A stretch of 64,000 nt of DNA from Nostoc linckia FACHB-104. Its GTDB lineage: Bacteria > Cyanobacteriota > Cyanobacteriia > Cyanobacteriales > Nostocaceae. The position numbers and the translations under genes are program-made. Numbering within the stretch: position 1 is the stretch's first letter; each line of letters starts with the position of its first letter. The stretch is taken from the NCBI RefSeq assembly GCF_014696615.1, contig NZ_JACJQJ010000011.1, positions 100,837 through 164,836 of the forward strand. The letters run 5' to 3'. Under the pieces are notes generated by a model. The model was given only the letters and a program-made list of their open reading frames with translations. It searched no databases and was not told the DNA's origin. Below, in pieces: positions 8,943 through 17,638 of the stretch.

Positions 8943-9638
8943 AAGTTTTTCCTAGATAAGTCCTTGTCTAGGTTCGCACGATCGCTAAAAAAAATACTTC
9001 CTACATTTGGGTTAAGTATAATTACTCCACAGGGCGATCGCGTCTGCTTCTTTGGAAGTAGCTGTAGATGAGCCGACACCAGAAAATCTCTACACTAGGT
9101 TAGATGCGAATTTTTTTATTCCTCATGCTCCTAGCACTCAAACTCTGATTCTCATTTTTCTCCGTAAGCTAAATCAAATACTTTGTGCTAATATGATTGC
9201 TTATACTCAGCAATTATACTGTAAGCATTATCAATTTTTCAAGTCAATTACCTTTTGACTATGAATTTTTAGTTGTTTGCTTCTTCCGTAATTTAAACAA
9301 AAATCCGCAAATATACCATACATAATCTGAGGTATTTGAATTTATTCTGAGGAGTGAATACATAAAAAAAATCGATAAATTTGACTGTAAGATGAAAATT
9401 TTTCATCTTCTAGTGATTTGCGGCTAAATTTAAAATTACTGCTGCAATACTGGCTCTAAATAGTTGGAGATATCTGGATAAATAGCTAAATCCAGCAATC
9501 AAACCCAGTCTATCCTTTTATAAATACCGATAAAATTGATTTAGTAGCTCATCCAGGAAATATAAGCTCAAAGTTAGCACTTATTGGAGTTTTATTTTTC
9601 CCAAGAAGACCCAAGATATGACAATGTGAGGAAAAGAC
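8943..9638. other. Intergenic region, divergent promoters expected
   Basis: About 700 A/T-rich bases between divergent genes. One HIP1 site lies near 9033. A 68-codon plus-strand frame at 9052-9258 has no good ribosome-binding site and does not look like a protein, so I left it out. Nothing else supportable. Confidence 0.5.
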
Positions 9639-12299
9639 ATGCCAGAACATGAACGGGAAAAAATACGTCACCTTTTGGTTGTCAAAGACTTACAAGGGCA
9701 ACGCACTATCCCTCTTCAAGACGCTACTTATTCTCTGGGACGAGATTCTAGAAATGCTATTGTCTTGCGTTCGCGCTCAGTATCAAGGCAACACGCCATT
9801 TTATTAAGAGTAACTATTCCAGAAACAGATCAATATGGCTTTCGGATTATTGATGGCGATTTCAAAGGTAAAAAAAGTACTAATGGTGTATTTGTAAATG
9901 GCACCAAATGCTTCTCCCATAACCTGCAAAATGGAGATGTAATTGCATTTGGAAATAACCAAGTTCATGCAAAATATTATGCTATTTCTAATATTTCCGA
10001 AAAAGCTTTTTCGGAATCTATTACAGTAGAAGATATATCTAGCTTTTTATCCGAACAAGCTAATCCAGTTAATCCGTTTGAAACTTTAATTTCGCCGGAT
10101 TCTACTTTTGAGGGAGCTAGCGAAACCGTACTGGCCCGCCTAGCATCTTTTCCTGAACTTATTCCCAATCCTATTATTGAAATGGATATAGAGGGAAATG
10201 TAATTTATCTCAATCCAGCGGCATCTCTCAAGTTTCCTAAACTGCGAGAATTTGGGGAGAAACATCCAGTATTATCAGGATTACTAGATACAGTTAAAAA
10301 TCGAGATGCCGATTCGGAAAATTCTTTTGTGCGCGAGGTAGAAGTTGGCACAGAAATTTTTGAACAATCTATTCATTACCTTCCCGAAAGTGATTTAATT
10401 AGAACCTTTATAGTTAGGGATATTACAGAGCAAAAGCAAGCCGCCGCAGAATTGCGTCAGCGAGACAGGCTGCTACAAGCAGTTGCCGAATCGGCTAATT
10501 ATTTGCTGGTGGAAATGAACTACCAGGCTGGGATTGAGAAAACTCTGACGATGATGGGTGAAGCGGCTCAAGTAGACCGTGCTTATTTCTTTAGAAACCA
10601 CATCCACCCAATCACAGGGGAATTAGCATTCAGCCTCAAGTTTGAATGGACAGGCTCAAACATAGAACCATCATTAGAACATTGGCAAAATCTCTCTTAT
10701 CAATCTTCTGAACTGGCCCGTTGGTACAGCACACTCTCACGTGGCGAGTCGATTATGGGACTGACTCAGGAATTTCCCATTGATGAACAACAAATTTTGA
10801 CCCGTGATGGTATTCAATCTATCTTCCTAGTACCTCTGCGTCTGGAGGAAAAGTTTTGGGGTTACGTAGGCTTGGCAGACTGTTCAAAAGAGCGTCGCTG
10901 GTCAAGGCATGAAGAGTCTACACTGTTAACAATGGCAGCTAGTATTAATGCCGCTTGGCAGCGTCAGCAAGTCGAAGAAAAGATTCGCTTTCAAGCGCTG
11001 CATGATTTGTTGACAGGATTACCCAACCGCCTGCTGTTTAACGAATTGCTCGATAAAGCTTTACCTAACGCAACTCGCACTTATGACAGTCTAGCTGTCA
11101 TGTTCTTAGATCTAGACCGTTTCAAGGTAATCAATGATACTTTGGGTCATACATTGGGAGATACTCTGTTAAAATCTGTGGCTCAACGCTTGAGAGATTG
11201 TCTGAGAGCAGGGGATACCATTGCCCGTTGGGGGGGAGATGAATTTACGATTTTACTACCCCAAGTTAATCATCTGGACGAAGTAACACAAGTATCTCAA
11301 AGAATTCTACAAGCCTTAGAAAATTGCTTTGAAATTGAGGGACACGAACTTTATGTGAGTGCGAGTCTGGGGATTGCTCTGCTCAATGAAGATAGTCCTG
11401 ATGCAGAAACCCTCATCCAACACGCGGATGCAGCTTTGTATTATGCAAAAGATGCTGGGAGAAATAACTACCAATTTTATACCACAGCCCTATGTACCAA
11501 AACACCGGAACTCCTGACTTTAGAGAAGAGTTTGCGCTTTGCTCTAGAACGGGAAGAATTTATGGTGTACTATCAACCTCGAGTTAATATTCTCACCGGG
11601 CAAATTTCTGGCATGGAAGCTCTTTTACGCTGGCAACACCCAGAAATGGGATTAGTAGCGCCTAGTGTATTTATTCCCCTTGCCGAAGAAAGTGGATTGA
11701 TTGTCCCCATTGGCGAATGGGTACTACGGACAGCTTGTAAGCAAAATAAAGCTTGGCAAGAAGCTGGATTTCCTCCCCTGACAGTTGCTGTTAATCTCTC
11801 CCTGAAACAGTTTCGTCAACCTAATCTGGTGGAAATTTTAAATAGCATTTTAAAAGAGACAGGACTAGAAGCCAAATTTTTAGAGTTAGAAATTACAGAA
11901 TCAATCGCAATTGAAGATTTAGAGTTTACGAGAAATGTCTTAGATTCTCTGCAAGAGATGGGTGTGTATCTCTCCATTGATGATTTTGGTACAGGTCATT
12001 CTTCACTGTCCCGCCTACAACTTTTACCACTACATCATTTAAAAATTGATAAGTCTTTTATCCAAGAGCTAACCCGAGATAGTAAAGTAGCTCATATTAT
12101 CAAAGCAATAGTGGTATTAGGGCAGAATTTAGGATTAAGGTTAACAGCTGAAGGCGTAGAAAAAGCTGAGGAATTAGAATTCTTGAAATCTATCAATTGT
12201 GAAGATGTACAAGGCTATCTTTTCTACCGTCCGGTTGCTGCCGATAAAGCTACAGAAATACTTATAAAAGAGCAAAACAAGCATAACGAGGCTAAGTAG
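9639..12299 (+). CDS. c-di-GMP turnover protein: FHA-PAS-GAF-GGDEF-EAL
   Basis: 886 residues, no membrane segment, so a cytosolic sensor enzyme. An FHA domain (about residues 15-110: SLGRDSRNAIVL, SVSRQHAIL, STNGVFVNG) binds phosphothreonine peptides. A PAS-like domain follows (170-265), then GAF (285-440), GGDEF (455-615) and EAL (630-880). GGDEF is intact at 532-536 with the inhibitory RxxD site (RAGD) five residues before it. The EAL motif is at 660-662 in GMEALLRW, with DDFGTGHSSL and LTAEGVE also present, so both synthesis and hydrolysis of c-di-GMP look possible. GAGGAAAAG lies just before the ATG. The FHA domain points to control by a Ser/Thr kinase. A hairpin and the next gene follow within 65 bases. 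Confidence 0.9.
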   Translation: MPEHEREKIRHLLVVKDLQGQRTIPLQDATYSLGRDSRNAIVLRSRSVSRQHAILLRVTIPETDQYGFRIIDGDFKGKKSTNGVFVNGTKCFSHNLQNGDVIAFGNNQVHAKYYAISNISEKAFSESITVEDISSFLSEQANPVNPFETLISPDSTFEGASETVLARLASFPELIPNPIIEMDIEGNVIYLNPAASLKFPKLREFGEKHPVLSGLLDTVKNRDADSENSFVREVEVGTEIFEQSIHYLPESDLIRTFIVRDITEQKQAAAELRQRDRLLQAVAESANYLLVEMNYQAGIEKTLTMMGEAAQVDRAYFFRNHIHPITGELAFSLKFEWTGSNIEPSLEHWQNLSYQSSELARWYSTLSRGESIMGLTQEFPIDEQQILTRDGIQSIFLVPLRLEEKFWGYVGLADCSKERRWSRHEESTLLTMAASINAAWQRQQVEEKIRFQALHDLLTGLPNRLLFNELLDKALPNATRTYDSLAVMFLDLDRFKVINDTLGHTLGDTLLKSVAQRLRDCLRAGDTIARWGGDEFTILLPQVNHLDEVTQVSQRILQALENCFEIEGHELYVSASLGIALLNEDSPDAETLIQHADAALYYAKDAGRNNYQFYTTALCTKTPELLTLEKSLRFALEREEFMVYYQPRVNILTGQISGMEALLRWQHPEMGLVAPSVFIPLAEESGLIVPIGEWVLRTACKQNKAWQEAGFPPLTVAVNLSLKQFRQPNLVEILNSILKETGLEAKFLELEITESIAIEDLEFTRNVLDSLQEMGVYLSIDDFGTGHSSLSRLQLLPLHHLKIDKSFIQELTRDSKVAHIIKAIVVLGQNLGLRLTAEGVEKAEELEFLKSINCEDVQGYLFYRPVAADKATEILIKEQNKHNEAK

Positions 12300-12326
12300 G
12301 ATTCAAAATCTTACTAGAAATATTAT

Positions 12327-12360
12327 ATTATCCTCTTGAGGCGCTACTCATGAGGATAAT
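12327..12360 (+). promoter_or_regulatory. Hairpin covering the ribosome-binding site of the next gene
   Basis: ATTATCCTC (12327-12335) pairs perfectly with GAGGATAAT (12352-12360) across a 16-base loop. GAGG of the right arm is the only good Shine-Dalgarno sequence for the ATG at 12364, 8 bases away. When folded, the hairpin would hide it. It could also act as a weak terminator for the upstream gene, since TTTT follows. Confidence 0.5.
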
Positions 12361-12363
12361 TTT

Positions 12364-13053
12364 ATGGCGATGGTATTAGATAAAGTTGTTCCGTTTGGGA
12401 GGTCAATGGATGAATATTCAAAAATGTTTAATTTAACGCACACAGATTTAAATAAAAAAATTATTGGTATTGGCGATGGCCCAGCAAGCTTTAATGCAGA
12501 CATGACTCTTCAAGGTAAAAGCGTGATTTCGGTCGATCCTCTATACCAATTTTCTGCAAAAGAGATATTAGCTAGATTCAATGAAGTAATTGATTTTATT
12601 ATTGACCAAGTGAAAGCTACGCCTAATGATTGGGTATGGAGCTATCATAAATCACCAGAGGATTTGCGTCAAAATCGGGTAAAAGTTATTGAAAAATTTA
12701 TTGCTGACTATGAAAAAGGCAAGCAGAATCACAGATATATAATTGGTGAATTGCCAAGCTTAAATTATCAAAATCAAGAATTTAATTTAGCTCTTTGCTC
12801 ACATTTTTTATTTTTATATGCTGACCACTTTGATTATGATTTTCACCTCAAATCTATAGCAGAAATGCTCCGGATTGCTCAAGAAATCAGAATATTTCCT
12901 TTACTGACTTTAATGTCAAAACCTGCTCCATATTTAGATGAGATAGTGAACCATTACACATCAGCAGGTTACATTGTAGAGATTGTAAAAGTTGATTATG
13001 AACTACAGCTTGGTGCCAATATGATGTTGAAGATTGCTAGAAAAGATAATTGA
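12364..13053 (+). CDS. Class I SAM-dependent methyltransferase-like protein
   Basis: 229 residues. The segment KKIIGIGDGPASFNADM (about residues 31-47) matches motif I of the Rossmann methyltransferase fold (GxGxG-like), followed at the right distance by an acidic strand end (VISVDPLYQF). The stretch FNLALCSHFLFLYADHFDY resembles motif IV/post-motif of the same fold, and the end (YELQLGANMMLKIAR) resembles the last strands. The substrate is unknown. Start ATG at 12364; the next in-frame ATG is two codons on. It is preceded by a hairpin that can mask its ribosome-binding site. Function beyond fold is not supported. Confidence 0.65.
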   Translation: MAMVLDKVVPFGRSMDEYSKMFNLTHTDLNKKIIGIGDGPASFNADMTLQGKSVISVDPLYQFSAKEILARFNEVIDFIIDQVKATPNDWVWSYHKSPEDLRQNRVKVIEKFIADYEKGKQNHRYIIGELPSLNYQNQEFNLALCSHFLFLYADHFDYDFHLKSIAEMLRIAQEIRIFPLLTLMSKPAPYLDEIVNHYTSAGYIVEIVKVDYELQLGANMMLKIARKDN

Positions 13054-13070
13054 GTTTGGGGTTGGTCAAG

Positions 13071-13090
13071 AGACGTGATTAATCGCGTCT
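13071..13090. repeat. Short palindromic repeat (GATTAATC core), copy 1
   Basis: Inverted repeat AGACG(T)GATTAATC(G)CGTCT between convergent genes. A second, more decayed copy with the same ATTAATCGCGTCT half lies at 14331-14354 on the other side of the permease gene. Elements with this core are common in Nostocales. It may double as a transcription stop between the convergent genes. Confidence 0.55.
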
Positions 13091-13124
13091 GTACAAGAAA
13101 GACTCAAGATATTCTATTGCCAAT

Positions 13125-14222
13125 TTAAGTGGATTCTTCTGTTAAGATTTCTGGTAGGCTTGGGGGTTCAATAGTGTTTTTGTCATCATCAGAGAGAGAT
13201 ATAAAACCATCAGCTGCATCTTTGATAAAACCAGCTACAGGTACAGCAATTAGTAAGCCTAACAAACCGCCAATATAAGTTCCTACTAGCAGGGAAACTA
13301 TTACCCAGACAGGTCTTAATCCTGTAAACCGACCTAAAAGACGGGGTGCGATCGCTTGGTCAATTACCTGATCGATAATAATAGCCACTGCAAAAATCTT
13401 TACTGCTAACCAAATATCATGGGATGCTATTATTAAAATAATTACTATTAAACTGATGACATCACCAAAAGGAATTAAGCTTAAAATCCCGACTCCTAAA
13501 CCAAATAGTAAAGCAAACTGAACCTGAAATGCTAAAAATAACAGTGTTTCAGCTACTCCCATCAATAAAGCTAAACTAACTTGACCAATCAAATAATTTT
13601 GAAAATTTTGTTGTAGAGATTCTCTAACTTTTTGAGCAAAGGTACTGGGTATTTTTTTAAAAATTGCCTCCCAAATTCTGCCACCATCTATTAAAAGATA
13701 AAAAGTCAAAACTACTGTTACTATGACTTCAGAGATGCTATCGATAGTATCTTTGACAATAATTAAAAAATTATTAAATATTGCTTGTAATTCATCAGGT
13801 AAATGATTAGTTATTTGAGTGAGGATTTGCCCAAAATTAACTTTTAATTTTTGATTACCAAGAGCATCATTGAAAGTTTGAATTTTTGCCTCATTAGCAT
13901 CAATCCATTGTGGCAAAACTTTAGCCATTTCATTAAATTGTTCCCAAGCCAGGGGAAATAAAGTAATACCTAAACCAATAAAGATTAATAAAGCCGAAAT
14001 AAAAACTAATGCTACTGCAGAGTTACGCTTAACTCCGCGTTTTTGCAATTGTGAAACGGGATAGTTTAAAATAAAAGCCAACAAACTTGCTAATATAAAA
14101 ATTGTGACTATTGGTTGAAAATATTGAAAAAATCTAAATGCTAGCCAACCATTCAGAAACACTAAAGGAAATATTAGCGTTATAATTAATACTTTAATGA
14201 GTTGGTTAAGTGAGAAATTCAT
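13125..14222 (-). CDS. AI-2E family (UPF0118/PerM) membrane transporter
   Basis: 365 residues with about eight hydrophobic segments. The N-terminal pair includes FLNGWLAFRFFQYFQPIVTI and the third-fourth helices IFILASLLAFILNYPVSQLQ. A soluble amphipathic middle region follows (about residues 95-165). The C-terminal part carries the family's conserved features: TFYLLIDGGRIW, FGDVISLIVIILI, and the closing DQVIDQAIAPRLLGRFTGLRPVWVIVSLL, here split only for brevity. Family members include AI-2 exporters and Na+/H+ antiporters, so the substrate is not predictable. The gene is flanked on both sides by related palindromic repeats. Confidence 0.85.
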   Translation of the reverse strand: MNFSLNQLIKVLIITLIFPLVFLNGWLAFRFFQYFQPIVTIFILASLLAFILNYPVSQLQKRGVKRNSAVALVFISALLIFIGLGITLFPLAWEQFNEMAKVLPQWIDANEAKIQTFNDALGNQKLKVNFGQILTQITNHLPDELQAIFNNFLIIVKDTIDSISEVIVTVVLTFYLLIDGGRIWEAIFKKIPSTFAQKVRESLQQNFQNYLIGQVSLALLMGVAETLLFLAFQVQFALLFGLGVGILSLIPFGDVISLIVIILIIASHDIWLAVKIFAVAIIIDQVIDQAIAPRLLGRFTGLRPVWVIVSLLVGTYIGGLLGLLIAVPVAGFIKDAADGFISLSDDDKNTIEPPSLPEILTEEST

Positions 14223-14330
14223 GATTACCTAGAAAAACTCTGACGTTGCTTAGCAAAGATAAATGTAATATATAACTGCGATCGCTTGTCTGTAGTAAAA
14301 TTTGAGCGTTCAGAAAAAAATATTTTTTAC

Positions 14331-14354
14331 AGAGGCTATTAATCGCGTCTCTAC
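14331..14354. repeat. Short palindromic repeat (GATTAATC core), copy 2
   Basis: AGAGGCTATTAATCGCGTCT followed by CTAC, an imperfect copy of the palindrome at 13071-13090. One half is intact and the other has diverged. It lies between the stop of the pyrF-pyrE gene and the start of the permease gene. Confidence 0.5.
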
Positions 14355-14369
14355 TTTTTACCTGCAACA

Positions 14370-15803
14370 CTAGCTTTCTTTAAAAGCTAAAAATTGCTCT
14401 TCATTAATACGTCCAGCTTGATACAGGGTTTCTGTAATTTCGGAAATGGTTAAAACTGCATGACTATTGTAACCATTTGCCTTTAACCTATCTTTTACCC
14501 CTGCTTCATGGTCGATAAATACTACGATATCATTAACCTTTAACTCTGCAGATTTTAATTTTTCTGCACCTTCCATCGCACTTTTACCACTAATGAGAAT
14601 ATCATCAACAACCACAACCGTTTCACCAGGATGGAAGTTACCTTCAATTACTTTACGAGTTCCGTGTGCTTTTACTTCTTTACGTGGGAAAATCATCGGA
14701 CAATTAAGACGCAAAGCTAAACCTGTTGCTGTTGGTAAAGAACCGTAAGGAATACCTGCTATCCTATCAAAAGTAAGATTTTGCAAAATCTCTGCATAAG
14801 CAGTCAGCACTTGGTTAAAAACTTGAGGATTAGAAATTATTTTCCTTAAATCGACGTAATAAGGAAATGTTGCTCCTGATGCTTGCACGAAGCTACCAAA
14901 CATAATGCAGCCAATATCATAAAGTTGTAAGATTAAATCTTGCTGCGGATGCTGCTGAAAAAAACACACATCAGGTAACCACAAAGAACAGCTTGAATTC
15001 TCTTGAATAATATTATTTCTTGCTAAATTAATTTCTTCCCGTAAAGATACAATTTCTTGAGATAGCTGGGGGCTACCTAACATATCTTGAGGCACAGGAA
15101 TTAACAATCCATCGCCGTTATGATTCAAACCTGAAACTAAAATTTCATTGAGATTGTGATCTTCTGCCCAGATACTACGGGCCATAATCATTCTTTCAGG
15201 GGCTATGGCTCGAATTAATGCTAAAACTTCAGGATTGGTAGTTCCCACCTCTAAGCCTAATTGCTCAGGTGTACCCCAATTTTTTGATTCTTTTACTACT
15301 TGTAAATATAGGGGTGATTCGTTTGTGGGATATTGCTGTACACTTTCGGCTCCGGGATTAGATGTACAACACAAAATAAAGGCAGCTTTCTCAGGATAAA
15401 CTAAAAATGGCGCTACATGATCTTGTCCAATATAAGGACTAAGGGTAATAGCATCTACCTGCCATTCTGTAAATACAGTGCGAGCGAAAATGGTACTAGT
15501 ATTTAAATCACTGTGTTTGGCATCTAAAATAATGGGAATATGATTTGGAATAGCTTTTAAGGTTTTGTCTAACAGTTCTAAACCAGGAATACCCAAAACT
15601 TCATAAAAGCCTAGTGTGGGTTTATAGGCACAGACAAAATCAGCAGTTTCAGTAATAATAAATTGCAACCAATCCCACAAACCCGTTATCATATCTTGCT
15701 GTGTATAGCGATTAGGCATCATTTCTGGGTTGGGATCGAGTCCTACAAATAGTAAGCTTTGATTGTCGGCAATGTTATTTTGTAGTTTGTCAAAAAAATT
15801 CAT
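14370..15803 (-). CDS. pyrF-pyrE: Bifunctional orotidine-5'-phosphate decarboxylase / orotate phosphoribosyltransferase
   Basis: 477 residues catalysing the last two steps of UMP synthesis in one cytosolic polypeptide. Residues 1 to about 280 form a type-2 OMP decarboxylase: LLFVGLDPNPEMMP at 17-30, YKPTLGFYE, and the catalytic DxKxxD at 94-99 (DAKHSD, where most members read DAKRGD). Residues about 290-477 are orotate phosphoribosyltransferase, with GIPYGSLPTATGLALRL and the PRPP loop TVVVVDDILISGKS. Domain order is F then E, as in the cyanobacterial fusions. The Lys and both Asp of the decarboxylase are present, so activity is expected. It precedes the AI-2E gene on the same strand, but about 150 bases and a repeat separate them. 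Confidence 0.9.
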   Translation of the reverse strand: MNFFDKLQNNIADNQSLLFVGLDPNPEMMPNRYTQQDMITGLWDWLQFIITETADFVCAYKPTLGFYEVLGIPGLELLDKTLKAIPNHIPIILDAKHSDLNTSTIFARTVFTEWQVDAITLSPYIGQDHVAPFLVYPEKAAFILCCTSNPGAESVQQYPTNESPLYLQVVKESKNWGTPEQLGLEVGTTNPEVLALIRAIAPERMIMARSIWAEDHNLNEILVSGLNHNGDGLLIPVPQDMLGSPQLSQEIVSLREEINLARNNIIQENSSCSLWLPDVCFFQQHPQQDLILQLYDIGCIMFGSFVQASGATFPYYVDLRKIISNPQVFNQVLTAYAEILQNLTFDRIAGIPYGSLPTATGLALRLNCPMIFPRKEVKAHGTRKVIEGNFHPGETVVVVDDILISGKSAMEGAEKLKSAELKVNDIVVFIDHEAGVKDRLKANGYNSHAVLTISEITETLYQAGRINEEQFLAFKES

Positions 15804-15855
15804 AGTTAATTGTTTATTACTTAGGTCAAAAGTTAATAGCTAATAGTAATTGTTG

Positions 15856-16578
15856 CTAAAGTCCTGCAAACCATTCGTACCCTTGGTCTTCCCAATAGCC
15901 TTTAAACGGTGATAAATAATTAGTTAGCGTAATTTGGGTTACCCATTTACTTTGCTTGTAGCCTAGTTTAATAGGCGAAGCTAAACGAAGAGGTGCGCCA
16001 TTAGCAACTGGTAAAGGTTCCCCATTTTTTTGATAAGCTAATAAAGTTTGGGGATGTAAAACTGATGCTATGTCCCAACTTTCATAGTAGCCATCTGCTG
16101 ATTTAAAATAAGCATATTTGACATTGGCTTTAGGCTGGGCAAGGGTAAGAATTGCTTTTAAATTTACACCACCCCATTGCACGATCGCAGCCCAGCCTTC
16201 TACACAAACATGACGAATAATCATAGAAGTGAGAGGTAAAGCGCGAATTTCTGCCATAGTTAGGCTTAAAGGATTATTTACTTCGCCATCAATAATTAAG
16301 CGATACTTTTCCTCATCAATAATAGGAGTAGACCTAAAGCTATTCACAATTAACGCTTCTGGTTGAATTTCAGTTAGCGAAAATTCTGGTACTGGCTTTT
16401 GTGGGTTAAAGATGAAAGTCTCTACCTTCTGGTTAAGTGGTTCCGATAATTTACCCACCAAATCTTCAAAGCTAGGTGTACCACAGCCACCAAGTAATAA
16501 ACTGGCACTAGACAATCCAGAAATTTGTAAAAATTGCCGACGTGTCAATTGAGAAATATTTTTGCGAATTAAACCCAT
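15856..16578 (-). CDS. Tat-exported molybdopterin oxidoreductase (sulfite-oxidase/MsrP fold)
   Basis: 240 residues. The N-terminus has a twin-arginine motif (TRRQFLQ, Arg13-Arg14), a hydrophobic stretch and LLLGGC, a lipobox-like end at Cys32. It is probably exported folded and perhaps lipid-anchored on the outer face of the membrane. The mature part is the Oxidored_molyb fold: IRHVCVEGWAAIVQWGGV with Cys125 as the likely molybdenum ligand, FKSADGYYESWD, LAYQKNGEPLP, GAPLRLASPIKLGYKQSKWV. Relatives reduce methionine sulfoxide or oxidise sulfite; the substrate here is open. A cytochrome b gene lies just upstream on the same strand and is the likely redox partner. Confidence 0.88.
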   Translation of the reverse strand: MGLIRKNISQLTRRQFLQISGLSSASLLLGGCGTPSFEDLVGKLSEPLNQKVETFIFNPQKPVPEFSLTEIQPEALIVNSFRSTPIIDEEKYRLIIDGEVNNPLSLTMAEIRALPLTSMIIRHVCVEGWAAIVQWGGVNLKAILTLAQPKANVKYAYFKSADGYYESWDIASVLHPQTLLAYQKNGEPLPVANGAPLRLASPIKLGYKQSKWVTQITLTNYLSPFKGYWEDQGYEWFAGL

Positions 16579-16766
16579 ATAAAAAAGCCGAGAAATAATT
16601 TAGCTAAACATAGAATTATTAGGTGGACACTATTCAATAGTGATACACCAGTAGCAATGAAAAATCTTACTCCACAAGAGTTAGATTAATTTTTTTAGTT
16701 ATGTATCTGCAAACTGTTGTGGCGTGTAGTACCTAATCTCAGATAAAAAGAGTGATTAATACCAAG

Positions 16767-17366
16767 TTACCAAAACATCGAGTCTGTAAGTTCTTGTCCA
16801 CCAGCTTTCCGTCCTAAGAAATAGTGTGCGATCGCAAATATAATAACTATAGGAACTGAAGTAAAATGAGCAATACGTAATCCTTGCCAACTGCCAAATA
16901 AATCCACAATCCAGGGAAATTGAGCAGGTTTATACATACCTATGCCTGTAAATAAAGCCAAAAGTAAGATAGGAATAATAGCTGTATAAACAAGGCGATG
17001 CCAAGCATAAATTAACCGCTTGGCGTTATGAGTTTTTTGTAATGCTTTTACATCATTAGCACCCACAAATCTATGCCGCCAACGGCGAGTAATTAAAACA
17101 TAAACTCCGTACCACAATAGATTTAGTGAAAATAACCACATAGCAAAAAAGTGCCAGTGTCTACCCCCAGCCAGCCAACCTCCTAATGTAAATAAAGGAA
17201 AAATATGTATACCTGTACGCCCACCAAAAACAGGGTTAGCATTATAAATTTGTAATCCACTAGTAAGCATCAGAAACAAGCTGATGATATTTATCCCGTG
17301 GAAAATTTTAGCTCCAATTGCTTGATTTGGTAACTTCCTGGGTTTAGAGGGAATAGTTGCAGTCAC
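16767..17366 (-). CDS. Cytochrome b561/thiosulfate-reductase-type membrane cytochrome
   Basis: 199 residues with four main membrane helices: FHGINIISLFLMLTSGLQIY, FFAMWLFSLNLLWYGVYVLI, LVYTAIIPILLLALFTGIGM and FTSVPIVIIFAIAHYFLG. Histidines at helix ends (FHG, GRHWHFFA, WHRLVY, RIAHF, AHYFLG) are placed to bind two b-type hemes, as in the prokaryotic cytochrome b561 family. It should move electrons between the quinone pool and the molybdopterin protein encoded about 190 bases downstream. The gene order (cytochrome then molybdoenzyme) supports this pair. It is not the MsrQ ferric-reductase-like family, judging by its helices. Confidence 0.82.
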   Translation of the reverse strand: MTATIPSKPRKLPNQAIGAKIFHGINIISLFLMLTSGLQIYNANPVFGGRTGIHIFPLFTLGGWLAGGRHWHFFAMWLFSLNLLWYGVYVLITRRWRHRFVGANDVKALQKTHNAKRLIYAWHRLVYTAIIPILLLALFTGIGMYKPAQFPWIVDLFGSWQGLRIAHFTSVPIVIIFAIAHYFLGRKAGGQELTDSMFW

Positions 17367-17638
17367 TTAACTTTACTCCAAATTCAAAATTAACCTTCCT
17401 AAAACAGAAAAATTAGATGGTGCCATAGTAAAGGCAATTGGCGTTCAAAACTTGCAAGGCTTGTAGCTACAGCATATCAGTGAAGTTACTATAACGATTT
17501 TCGTAAAAAAGTATCATTATTAATATAAGAATTTCATTTTTTTGTTGTATAAATTCTGACCGCATATGTTGGGTATTTTGACGAAAAACGACTTAAACAG
17601 CGATCGCGCACTCAGCACGATCGATTTATTGAGGTCTT

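Noticed and set aside
9052..9258. 68-codon plus-strand frame
   Set aside because: No ribosome-binding site, low-complexity end, and no similarity that I recognise.
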